Positions 19,195-27,643 of a DNA stretch of 49,231 nucleotides are shown here, in pieces (the first letter of the stretch is position 1; each line of letters starts with the position of its first letter). Source of the stretch: JBAJNN01 sp036881905 (GTDB lineage Bacteria; Pseudomonadota; Alphaproteobacteria; Rhizobiales; Im1); NCBI GenBank assembly GCA_036881905.1, contig JBAJNN010000013.1, positions 1 through 49,231 on the forward strand, written 5' to 3'. The notes beneath the pieces were generated by a model. That model did not search any database, was not told the origin of the DNA, and worked only from the letters and a program-made list of their open reading frames with translations. Both the position numbers and the translations under genes were made by a program.

Positions 19195-20961
19195 ATGGAT
19201 ATTTTTACTCATTTTGAAACCATCTTGAAGACGTCAATCGAGACCCTTATGGCTGAAGGGGTCATACCGGACTCCCTTGATCTTGCGCAAATTTCACTTG
19301 AACCGCCACGCGAGCGCTCCCATGGCGACGTCTCGACCAATGCGGCGATGGTTTTAGCCAAGCCTGCCGGTATGAGGCCACGTCAACTGGCGGGCCTGAT
19401 TACGGAAAAGCTGCGCGCCCATAAGAGCATAGAGACTGTCGAGATTGCCGGGCCGGGGTTTATCAATCTTAAGCTTAAACCCGATGTCTGGAGATCGGCG
19501 CTGCGCACTGTCCTTAAACGGGCGGGAGAGTATGGCACCAGCACTATCGGCGCTGGAATGGCCGTCAGTGTCGAATATGTCTCGACCAATCCGACCGGGC
19601 CGCTCCATATCGCTCATTGCCGCGGCGCGGTGCTTGGCGATGCGCTGGCGAATTTGCTTGCGGTCTCCGGTTACAAGGTGACACGCGAATATTATGTCAA
19701 TGACACCGGCGCTCAAGCCGGCAGTCTAGCCCGTTCGGCTTATTTGCGTTATCGCGAGGCATTGGGTGAGGACATCGGGACCATTCCGTCGGGGCTGTAT
19801 CCGGGCGATTATCTCAAGCCGGTCGGGCGTAAAATCGCCAGAGACTATGGCGACTCATTGCTCAATCAGCCGGAGGACGAATGGCTGCCCATAATACGTG
19901 ATCTGGCGATCGATGAAATGATGGGCCTCATCAGGGCCGATCTCGCCCGGCTCAATATCCGCCATGATGTTTTTTTCTCCGAGAGGAGTCTCCACGCCGC
20001 GCAAGGCGGCAAAGACAGTGAAATTGCTCAAGCGATCGCCGCATTGCGCGAGCGGGGCCTGATTTATGAAGGGGTGTTGCCGCCGCCCAAGGGCCTCAAG
20101 CCGAAAGCTTGGCAAGAGCGCGAGCAGACGCTGTTCAAATCGGGGCAATTCGGCGATGATATTGACCGGCCCTTGATCAAGGAGGATGGCACTTACACCT
20201 ATTTTGCCGCCGACATTGCCTATTTCAGCAATAAGGTTTCGCGCGGCTTCAAGCAGATGATTTATGTGTTGGGGGCCGATCATGGTGGTTATGTCAAGCG
20301 GCTGGAGGCGATCGCGCGGGCCCTTGCCGGCAATGCGGCGCGCTTGATCGTCAGACAATGCCAGATGGTTCGGTTGCTGCGAGATGGTGTCGGCGTGCGC
20401 ATGTCGAAGCGGGCGGGCCATTTTGTAACCTTGCATGAAATTGTCGATGAAATCGGGCCTGATGTGATCCGCTTCATCATGCTCACGCGAAAAAATGATG
20501 CGCCGCTGGATTTCGACTTGCGAAAAGTGCTTGAGCAATCACGCGAAAATCCTGTATTCTACGTCCAATATGCCTATGCGCGTATTTGCTCGGTATTTCG
20601 CAATGCCGAAGAAAGTTTAGGAAAACAGGCGATCGAGGAGGGTGCGTTGTGTGCGGCCGATCTCACCCAGCTTAACGACCCGACGGAGTTAGCGCTTGTT
20701 AAGCGGCTTGCCGAATATCCTCGCATTGTGCGGGCGGCGGCTCTCAACCACGAGCCGCATCGAATTGCATTTTATCTTTACGAGCTGGCGAGTGAGTTTC
20801 ATGGCCTGTGGAATAAAGGCCAGGAGCGCCACGAATTGCGCTTTATCATTGCCGCGCGGATGGAAAGGACAACAGCCCGTCTTGCCTTATTGCAGGCAAC
20901 GCAATATGTTCTCGCCAACGGCCTTGGCATCATCGGCGTAAATCCGGTTGAAGCAATGTGA
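19195..20961 (+). CDS. argS: arginyl-tRNA synthetase
   Basis: Class I synthetase that charges tRNA-Arg. The 588-residue length is normal. The HIGH-type motif is in TGPLHIAHCRGAV near residue 134, and the KMSKS-type loop is RMSKRAGH near 401. The C-terminal DALR anticodon-binding domain ends with RLALLQATQYVLANGLGIIGV. The frame is open further upstream, but the ATG at 19195 (MDIFTHFE) starts the conserved N-terminal domain. The SPOR gene follows 16 bp later. dgt, often just upstream in relatives, is absent. Confidence 0.95.
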   Translation: MDIFTHFETILKTSIETLMAEGVIPDSLDLAQISLEPPRERSHGDVSTNAAMVLAKPAGMRPRQLAGLITEKLRAHKSIETVEIAGPGFINLKLKPDVWRSALRTVLKRAGEYGTSTIGAGMAVSVEYVSTNPTGPLHIAHCRGAVLGDALANLLAVSGYKVTREYYVNDTGAQAGSLARSAYLRYREALGEDIGTIPSGLYPGDYLKPVGRKIARDYGDSLLNQPEDEWLPIIRDLAIDEMMGLIRADLARLNIRHDVFFSERSLHAAQGGKDSEIAQAIAALRERGLIYEGVLPPPKGLKPKAWQEREQTLFKSGQFGDDIDRPLIKEDGTYTYFAADIAYFSNKVSRGFKQMIYVLGADHGGYVKRLEAIARALAGNAARLIVRQCQMVRLLRDGVGVRMSKRAGHFVTLHEIVDEIGPDVIRFIMLTRKNDAPLDFDLRKVLEQSRENPVFYVQYAYARICSVFRNAEESLGKQAIEEGALCAADLTQLNDPTELALVKRLAEYPRIVRAAALNHEPHRIAFYLYELASEFHGLWNKGQERHELRFIIAARMERTTARLALLQATQYVLANGLGIIGVNPVEAM

Positions 20962-20977
20962 CAAGCAAGACTCGTTC

Positions 20978-22516
20978 ATGAGCGACGTTCCTGAAACAGA
21001 CCGAAAACACAGCAACCACGCCCGTACACGCAACTGGCGTGAGCGTGTGGGTTTGGTCGATACTCCCAAGGCTGAACAAGATGCGGCCATGACGGCCAAC
21101 ACGATGCACCCTCCTTCGGCGTCTTCCTCACCATCGGCCAGTGGCGCAACACCCTCCGGCGGGCGGGACACGCCCTATCTCAAGAGGATGCGGGGCGGAG
21201 CGCAAAATGGGTTTGACGGCAGCGAAGACTTGCCACGGCAACAGGGTTTATATGGCCCTTTTCACCAAAGAGTGAATTCCTTTAAACGCAGCCGGACTCC
21301 CGGGGGAGGTGTCGTGCATGATGGTGTGCCGGCTTGGCACTGGCAAAACGATAAACATAGTGGGAATACGCGTTTGGGATCGGGTATCGCGGGAGGAAAT
21401 CTGAATGATAAGCTGTCCGCTCTTGCCGCGAACCCGCGGCGTCGGTTTCCAGACGCCGGTGGAGCTAGCGGCAAGGATTTGGACTCGGATGGGGGAAGGG
21501 AGGGAGGCGCGACATTGCGCCGACGCCGGGCCGCGATATTGGCGCTAGGGCTTTTGGTCGGCCTTGCCATTGTCATTAGTGCAATTGTCTACTTTCTCTT
21601 TTCCGAAGGGCAACAAACAGGCGATAATACTATTCCTGTCATTCGCATGCCGGAGGAACCTTCCGGAGTTAAGCCTGAAAATCCGCCGGTGCAGTCGGTT
21701 GAATCGCTTCACAGAAAACTGATTTACGACCGGATTCTTGCCGAGAAGAAACCGCAATCCGAACGCATCATCTCGCATAGTGAGGAACCACTACCGCCTC
21801 CGGGCAACAAGAGTTTGGCGTCATCCCTTCCCCCGGCGCAATCTGAACGCTTCCCTTCATTGCCGGAGGCGGTGTTGCCTCTTCCCCCACTTCCTGAATT
21901 CACCGGCAAATCGATTCTAAAGCCGGAAAGCGGCGCGGACAAAATAGGCGGCGGGCGGCTTGGGGACAATAACGGCTCCTCTTCAATCCAGGCTCCGACG
22001 GCAGCCTCTCCTCGGACTATTCCTGAAGAGACTGATTCTCAAAAGGTTGGGCGAGAACAAAACGGGATGCGGCGGCAAGTCGTTGCCACCGTTTCCGGCG
22101 CGGCAGGAAACGGCAACACAAAAACCTTCGCCGCAGCGCAGCGCAAGGCCACGATGCGACAAACGGCATCTCCTCGTATCACAACACCGCCTTTGCCCGA
22201 GCCGCGACCGAGAAATTTGCCCTATTCCCTAGCGTATATCATACCGGGCAAGGCCACAAACGGCGATTACGCCATCCAAATCTCGTCCTATCACGACGAG
22301 ACCAATGCTTGGGTTGAGTTTTATCGTCTTCAGCAAAGGTATCATGGTTTTCTAGGGTCGTATTCCGCGATGATCAAGCCTGTGGACCTTGGGCAAAAAG
22401 GCCGGTTTTTCCGCCTGCGGATCGGTCCGATCGCCTCGCGCGGGGAGGCGGAGCGCTTATGCAGTGCGTTGATTGCCTCAGGCGAGAAAGAGTGCCTCGT
22501 ACGTCGCCGACAATAA
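20978..22516 (+). CDS. SPOR-domain-containing membrane protein
   Basis: The 512-residue protein has a long charged, low-complexity N-terminus. One transmembrane helix (LALGLLVGLAIVISAIVYFL) lies near residues 187-208, then a proline-rich periplasmic linker, then a C-terminal SPOR domain at about 427-510 (GDYAIQISSY, FRLRIGPIASRGEAERLC). SPOR domains bind denuded glycan strands at the septum, so a role in division is likely. The ATG at 20978 is preferred over a TTG at 20948 that overlaps argS; neither has a strong ribosome-binding site. In relatives nagZ follows; here thrS does. Confidence 0.85.
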   Translation: MSDVPETDRKHSNHARTRNWRERVGLVDTPKAEQDAAMTANTMHPPSASSSPSASGATPSGGRDTPYLKRMRGGAQNGFDGSEDLPRQQGLYGPFHQRVNSFKRSRTPGGGVVHDGVPAWHWQNDKHSGNTRLGSGIAGGNLNDKLSALAANPRRRFPDAGGASGKDLDSDGGREGGATLRRRRAAILALGLLVGLAIVISAIVYFLFSEGQQTGDNTIPVIRMPEEPSGVKPENPPVQSVESLHRKLIYDRILAEKKPQSERIISHSEEPLPPPGNKSLASSLPPAQSERFPSLPEAVLPLPPLPEFTGKSILKPESGADKIGGGRLGDNNGSSSIQAPTAASPRTIPEETDSQKVGREQNGMRRQVVATVSGAAGNGNTKTFAAAQRKATMRQTASPRITTPPLPEPRPRNLPYSLAYIIPGKATNGDYAIQISSYHDETNAWVEFYRLQQRYHGFLGSYSAMIKPVDLGQKGRFFRLRIGPIASRGEAERLCSALIASGEKECLVRRRQ

Positions 22517-22671
22517 ACTTGACATTGCTCTCCAAAAACGGCAACAGCCGAAGCGTTACAGCTACAGTGCGCCTGCGTGATGGGATGCGCTGGAAAATGT
22601 TCTCTTGTCGATAACGTCAACAGCCAACAGCTTACCTGCCTTGGTATGCAGAGAGTGAGTGGAGGTAAACC

Positions 22672-24594
22672 ATGATCACACTGACTTTCCCCGATGGCCA
22701 CGAACGCGATTTCCAATCCGGCATCTCCGGTGGCGAGATTGCCGCGGCCCTGTCCGCCTCTCTTGGCGGGAAGGCGGTGGCCTTTGAGTTCAATCATTCA
22801 CTGAATGACCTCTCTGATCCCGTTGAAAAAGATGGGAAAATAAGGATCATAACCCGTGATTGTCCAGACGCGCTTAACCTCATCCGCCATGATGCGGCTC
22901 ATGTCATGGCCGAAGCGGTTCAGGCGCTTTTCCCCGGCACGCAAGTGACCATAGGACCGGTCATTGAGGGTGGGTTCTATTATGATTTCTCCCGTGATAC
23001 CCCGTTTCACCCGCAAGACCTGGAGAAAATCGAGGCCAAGATGCGTGAGATTATCGCGCGTAATGCGCCCTTTACCAAGGAAATCTGGGATCGGGAAACG
23101 GCCAAGGCTTTTTTTCGCGAGAAAGGTGAGCATTTCAAGGTCGAGCTGATTGACGCCATACCGACCGATGAAGCGATCCGCATTTATCGTCAAGGAGAAT
23201 GGCTCGATCTGTGTCGCGGTCCGCATATGCCGTCCACCGGCAAAATTGGCAGCGCCTTCAAGCTGATGAAGATTGCCGGGGCATATTGGCGCGGCGATTC
23301 GCGAAAGCCCATGCTGCAACGCATTTACGGAACCGCCTGGGCCAGGGAAAAGGACCTCAAAGCCTATCTTGAACGGTTGCGTGAGGCCGAGCGGCGCGAT
23401 CACCGTCGGCTAGGGCGCGAGATGGGCCTGTTTCATTTTCAGGAAGAAGGGCCGGGCGTGGTCTTTTGGCATCCCAAGGGCTGGACGTTGTTTCAAAATC
23501 TCATATCCTATATGCGCCGACGCCAGGAAGCGGCGGGGTATGTCGAGGTCAACACGCCGCAGCTGCTTGATCGATCCCTATGGGAGGCTTCCGGCCATTG
23601 GGACAAATACCACGACAATATGTTCATTACCCAAACCGAGGATGAGCGCGTCTTCGCGCTCAAACCGATGAATTGCCCCGGCCATGTGCAGGTTTTCAAA
23701 AACGGCTTGAAATCCTATCGCGACCTGCCGGTCAAAATGGCCGAGTTCGGCGTGGTGCATCGTTATGAGCCTTCCGGCGCGCTGCATGGGCTGTTTCGCG
23801 TACGCGGCTTTACCCAGGATGACGCCCATGTTTTCTGTAGCGAAGAACAGCTTAGCGAACAGGCGGTCAGGATCAACGACCTCATGATGTCGATTTACCG
23901 GGATTTCGGCTTTGAAGACATTATCGTCAAATTTTCCGATCGGCCGGACAAGCGTATCGGCTCCGATACGATATGGAACAAGGCGGAGGCTGCGTTACGC
24001 ACGGCAGGGGCGGCGGCGGGTCAGGAATTTGTTCATAATCCGGGTGATGGAGCATTTTACGGCCCCAAACTCGATTACGTTCTGCGCGATACGATCGGCA
24101 GGGAATGGCAATGCGGCACGATACAGGTCGATTTCAATCTTCCGGCCCGTCTCGGCGCGTTTTATATCGGCCCCGATGGTGAAAAGCACACGCCGGTCAT
24201 GCTGCACCGTGCCCTATTCGGGTCTCTGGAGCGGTTTACCGGCATTCTGATCGAACATTGTACCGGAAAATTGCCCTTGTGGCTGACACCGGTTCAGCTG
24301 GTGGTTGCTACCATCGTCTCTGATGCCGATGAGTATGCGCTCGAAATTCGCGATGCCTGCCGCGCCGCCGGTCTTAAGGTAGAAACGGATTTGCGCAATG
24401 AGAAAATCAACTACAAGATTCGCGAGCATTCCCTTGCCAAAATCCCGCTGATTTTTGTGATCGGCAGGCGTGAGATGGAGGAACGATCGGTCAATATCCG
24501 TCGTCTCGGCGTCAAAACGCAGTCCTGCCTGCCTTTGAGCGAAGCGATTGGCTTTATCGGCAAAGAGGCAAGGCCGCCCGATGTCGGATGTTAG
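22672..24594 (+). CDS. thrS: threonyl-tRNA synthetase
   Basis: Class II synthetase that charges tRNA-Thr and edits mischarged Ser. The 640-residue length is normal. Domains in order: TGS (1-60), editing domain with HDAAHVMAEAV near 70, the catalytic core with motif 2 (RYEPSGALHGLFRVRGFTQ) near 365 and motif 3 (HRALFGSLERF) near 510, and an anticodon-binding domain (530-640). The ATG at 22672 follows GGAGGT, a strong ribosome-binding site. The 155-bp leader has a TTGACA hexamer at 22519-22524 that could be a -35 box. The biotin remnants start 62 bp downstream. Confidence 0.96.
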   Translation: MITLTFPDGHERDFQSGISGGEIAAALSASLGGKAVAFEFNHSLNDLSDPVEKDGKIRIITRDCPDALNLIRHDAAHVMAEAVQALFPGTQVTIGPVIEGGFYYDFSRDTPFHPQDLEKIEAKMREIIARNAPFTKEIWDRETAKAFFREKGEHFKVELIDAIPTDEAIRIYRQGEWLDLCRGPHMPSTGKIGSAFKLMKIAGAYWRGDSRKPMLQRIYGTAWAREKDLKAYLERLREAERRDHRRLGREMGLFHFQEEGPGVVFWHPKGWTLFQNLISYMRRRQEAAGYVEVNTPQLLDRSLWEASGHWDKYHDNMFITQTEDERVFALKPMNCPGHVQVFKNGLKSYRDLPVKMAEFGVVHRYEPSGALHGLFRVRGFTQDDAHVFCSEEQLSEQAVRINDLMMSIYRDFGFEDIIVKFSDRPDKRIGSDTIWNKAEAALRTAGAAAGQEFVHNPGDGAFYGPKLDYVLRDTIGREWQCGTIQVDFNLPARLGAFYIGPDGEKHTPVMLHRALFGSLERFTGILIEHCTGKLPLWLTPVQLVVATIVSDADEYALEIRDACRAAGLKVETDLRNEKINYKIREHSLAKIPLIFVIGRREMEERSVNIRRLGVKTQSCLPLSEAIGFIGKEARPPDVGC

Positions 24595-24656
24595 ATCGCC
24601 AAACCGGGCAGTCAGCCGACAGGTGCGGAAGCCACGCAAACTCTGGATGCGGCTGA

Positions 24657-25763
24657 ATGAAAGCCTGTGCGCGTCTAGAAGCGATGCTCGCGACCCTTGA
24701 GGCGCAATCGGGTGCGGCAACTCCTCCCCGCGTGGTCTTGATTTCGCCTCAAACGACTATCTGGGCCTTGCCGGTTGGCACATTCCGCGCGAAGCCGGAC
24801 GGGAAGCGCTCGATCGCTGTGTGCCTCTCGGTTCGGGCGGATCCCGGCTTTTGCGCGGCAACCACTCGGAGCACCAGATGCTGGAGACAAAGGCCGCCGA
24901 TTTTTTCACAGCGCAAGCGGCACTGTTTCTGGGCGGCGGTTTTCAGGCCCTGCCGGCCCAAGGAGATTTGGTGCTGCATGACGCGCTGATCCATGCGAGC
25001 GCTCATGAGGGCATGCGTCTGGGGCGCGCCGACATCCGCGCCTTTGCCCATAATGACGTGGGCGCAGCAAGGGTGACGTTGGAGGAATGGCGTTCCTCAG
25101 GAGAGGTTGGACAGGTCTGGATAGCCGTGGAAAGCGTCTATTCCATGGAAGGCGACAGGTCACCGCTATCCGATCTGGCTGCTCTTGCCGGTTCGGCCGA
25201 TGCGGTGCTGGTGGTGGACGAGGCCCATGCGACCGGGGTGTTCGGCGAGCATGGAAGTGAATTGGCGCGCGGGTTGGATGAGGAAATTCTGACCCTGCAC
25301 ACATGCGGCAAGAGCCTTGGCGTGTCGTGGGGTCTCATCTGCGGGCCTAGGGTCGTGATAGATGCGCTCGTCAATCGCCCCCCGTTCATCTTCGCCACGG
25401 CCCCGTCCCCTTTCGAGGCCGCAATGGTGCGCGCATTGCTGCGAGCGCTCAAGAGCGATCCCAACCTTCAGATCGAAGCGCCAGAGCGGATGGCGCATGC
25501 GCATCGCGAGGCGCGCAGACATTGTGGCCTGCACCGATTCGTAAGCCAGATCATGCCGGTTATCCTGAGATCGGACGAAAAAACGATGGCCAAAGCCGCA
25601 GCCCTTCAGTCCATGGGGTTCGATATGCGCGGCATTCGCCCGCCCAGCGTTGCGCGCGGCACCCCGTGTCTTTCGGATTTCCATCACCGGCAATGTCGGC
25701 AAGAGTGATATTACCGCCCTGTTCGAGGCCATGTCCGAACACGCTTTGGGGGAGGATGTATGA
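24657..25763 (+). pseudogene. bioF: broken 8-amino-7-oxononanoate synthase
   Basis: BioF joins pimeloyl-ACP (or CoA) and alanine in biotin synthesis. The frame starts as LEAMLATLEAQSG, then shifts near the C-run at 24724-24730 into the frame that reads GLDFASNDYLGLAG and GSGGSRLLRGNHSEH. It runs through the PLP-lysine region (HTCGKSLGVSWG) until about 25665. A second shift near another CCCC run moves it into the frame ISITGNVGKSDITALFEAM, ending at TGA 25761-25763. Two frameshifts make it inactive unless they are sequencing errors. The last codons overlap the bioD start. bioB, which precedes bioF in related operons, is absent. Confidence 0.9.
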
Positions 25764-26304
25764 CAGCCGTCATCGTGACCGGAACCGATACCGGGGTTGG
25801 GAAAACCGTCGTTGCCGCAGGATTAACCAAAGCCCTGGGCGCGCAGTACTGGAAACCGGTGCAGGCCGGGCTTAAGGACATCACCGACAGCGAAACGATT
25901 GCGACCCTGACCAAATGCCAGGTTCTGCCTGAAGCCTACCGTTTGCGGCGACCAGCCTTGCCGCATCTCGCAGCTAAAGTGATGGATATCGCAATCGAAA
26001 TGGACCGTCTGACTTTGCCAGTGGTCAACGGCCCCCTGATTGTCGAAGGGGCGGGGGCGTCATGGTGTCTTTGACGCGCAAGGATTTTTATCTGGATGTC
26101 TTTGCCCGCTGGAACGCTCCGATCATCGTGGTGGCGCGCACAGCATTAGGAACGATCAATCACACCGCATTATCCCTTGCGGCATTACGCGGCGCAGGCT
26201 GTAGCGTCGCCGGCGTCGTTTTCAACGGCTTGCCCGAACCCGACGTCGAGCAAACCATTGTGGAGATGTGCCCAACGCGCCATCTCGGACGCCTTCGCGA
26301 CGAT
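25760..26304 (+). pseudogene. bioD: broken dethiobiotin synthetase
   Basis: BioD closes the ureido ring of dethiobiotin with ATP. The Walker A GTDTGVGKT is intact near residue 8, and YWKPVQAGL follows. The frame breaks near 26045-26055: EGAG should continue into GVMVSLTRKDF, which is one frame over and consistent with loss of a G from a G-run. It then reads normally through ARTALGTINHTALSL to HLGRL, where a second shift near 26297 moves the expected end (TIDVQAIRKLI) to another frame. It overlaps bioF by 4 bp. The extent of the 3' end is approximate. Confidence 0.88.
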
Positions 26305-26331
26305 TGATGTGCAAGCGATAAGGAAGTTGAT

Positions 26332-27013
26332 ATGCCGACGCCGCTGGAATTCGACGCTCGTCATCTTTGGCACCCTTATTCCAACATCGCCGCCCCCGGG
26401 CCGGCGCATCCGCTCGCGCAAGTGCAAGGGGTCTGGCTGATCGGTCCAAACGGGGAGCGGATGATTGACGCAATGTCGTCCTGGTGGTGCGCTATTCATG
26501 GTTACCCTTACCCGCATATCGTCTAGGCCATGCAACGCTAGCTGGAACGAATGCCGCATGTCATGTTCGGCGGATTGACCCACGAGCCTGCTATCGAACT
26601 CGGCAGAAAACTAGTCGAGATTCTGCCCGCCGGGCTCGATCGTATTTTTTATTGCGATAGCGGATCGGCGGCGGTTGAGGTCGCCATGAAAATGGCCGTC
26701 CAATATCAGCTGGCCCGGGGTAACGCGGATAAATTGACGTTTGCCACGATCTGTGGCGGTTATCACGGCGACACCTGGAAGGCGATGAGCGTATCCGACC
26801 CCGTCAACGGCATGAATGCCTTGTTCCGTCATGCCTTGTCGATTCAGCATTTTTTGCCCCGTCCCGCCATTCGTCATGGCGAGGACTGGTCCGACGATGG
26901 TGAAAACAACGGTCTGAATGCGCTGGAGAGGCTGTTTGAAACCAAAGGGGCGCGGATTGCCGGGCTGGTGCTTAAACCATTGGCGCAGGGAGCGGGGAGA
27001 ATGTTGGGATGGC
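26332..27013 (+). pseudogene. bioA: adenosylmethionine-8-amino-7-oxononanoate aminotransferase, two amber codons and cut by the prophage
   Basis: BioA transaminates 7-keto-8-aminopelargonate in biotin synthesis. The start FDARHLWHPYSN is typical. In-frame TAG codons lie at 26524-26526 and 26539-26541, where the family has codons for residues such as Glu and Gln, so single-base changes explain both. The same frame then continues intact through MPHVMFGGLTHEPA, FYCDSGSAAVEVAMKMA and GGYHGDTWKAMSV to GAGRMLGW, where similarity stops at about 27013. Only about the first 227 of some 420 codons are present. The prophage left end follows directly, so the rest should lie beyond its right end. Confidence 0.9.
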
Positions 27014-27166
27014 TGACATTAAATTAGAATGATGGTCGGAATTAAATTAGAATGGGATCATTGGGAGTGGTGGGGATATTGTTGATAATCAATGAGTTAT
27101 CAACATAGGGGCAAAAATCGTGGGATCGGCGAAAAGGCAAGAAAGCGGTCGGAATTAAATTAGAAT
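27014..27166 (+). repeat. prophage left end with three transposase-binding-like sites
   Basis: The 13-mer ATTAAATTAGAAT occurs three times in the same direction at 27018-27030, 27041-27053 and 27154-27166. The second and third copies share an exact 20-mer, GGTCGGAATTAAATTAGAAT (27034-27053 and 27147-27166); the first is preceded by the terminal TGAC instead. The arrangement recalls the multiple MuA-binding subsites of Mu ends, here two close together (23 bp apart) and one 113 bp further in. The boundary at 27014 is inferred from loss of bioA similarity plus the TG dinucleotide. Confidence 0.8.
27087..27099 (+). promoter_or_regulatory. IHF consensus match between left-end sites
   Basis: AATCAATGAGTTA matches the IHF consensus WATCAANNNNTTR at every defined position. 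It lies between the second and third end sites and inside an 8-bp inverted repeat (GTTGATAA at 27081-27088, TTATCAAC at 27097-27104). In Mu, IHF bends DNA near the left end to help transposition complexes and early transcription. A similar role is inferred. Confidence 0.5.
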
Positions 27167-27207
27167 TATGTCGCTTTGTGTCACTATCTGTCACTTACGC
27201 GACATAA
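27166..27207. promoter_or_regulatory. nested inverted and direct repeats next to the third end site
   Basis: Perfect 9-bp inverted arms TTATGTCGC (27166-27174) and GCGACATAA (27199-27207) enclose two direct copies of TGTCACT at 27179-27185 and 27189-27195, 10 bp apart (one helical turn). This is the form of a protein-binding site. The repressor, Ner or the transposase are candidates; nothing in the sequence decides which. Confidence 0.5.
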
Positions 27208-27412
27208 GGGGCCGGAGTCAGAACGTAAAGGTGCGTTGACTCAATGGGTTAAAAGACGCCCAAGCGTTGACAAGGTCGGCTTGAGAATGGACATGGGGCC
27301 GACACGGGCAAGCCGATGAAATCACATTGCCAAGAGATTGACTCTGGCGGATCAACGGCTAATGCTAAAAATGGGAAGCTTTGACGTTATCTGATAGTGG
27401 GGGAGATTGAGA

Positions 27413-27631
27413 ATGGATGATTATGAGGCAATATCGCGGGCGACGGAAATCATAGCCTGCCTCTGTATCAAAGAAATAGCAGCCACGCCGTGTCTGTGCG
27501 AGAGAATAGATGTGATTGCCGCCATGGCGAGGACACACGACCTGATAGCGCAAAAGCTCGCAGTGCAGCTAATCGACGCCCACTACGCTTACCACGACCT
27601 GGTCGCCATGCAAGCAGAGGGCGAATCGTAA
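27413..27631 (+). CDS. small phage protein of unknown function
   Basis: The 72-residue protein starts at ATG 27413 after a GGGGGAG ribosome-binding site; a TTG two codons earlier is an alternative. It is helical and rich in Ala, Ile and Cys (IIACLCIKEIAA, HDLIAQKLAVQLIDAHYAYHDLV). It lies between the prophage end and the 3' end of the repressor gene, converging with it 13 bp away. I do not recognise a family. Its position just inside the left end suggests a gene expressed from the lysogen. Confidence 0.55.
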   Translation: MDDYEAISRATEIIACLCIKEIAATPCLCERIDVIAAMARTHDLIAQKLAVQLIDAHYAYHDLVAMQAEGES

Positions 27632-27643
27632 TCCGGGACGGAA

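Noticed and set aside
26524..26541. Two in-frame TAG codons in bioA as possible recoding or stop-codon reassignment
   Set aside because: thrS in the same window ends with TAG as a normal stop, and bioF and bioD are also broken, so simple decay explains it.
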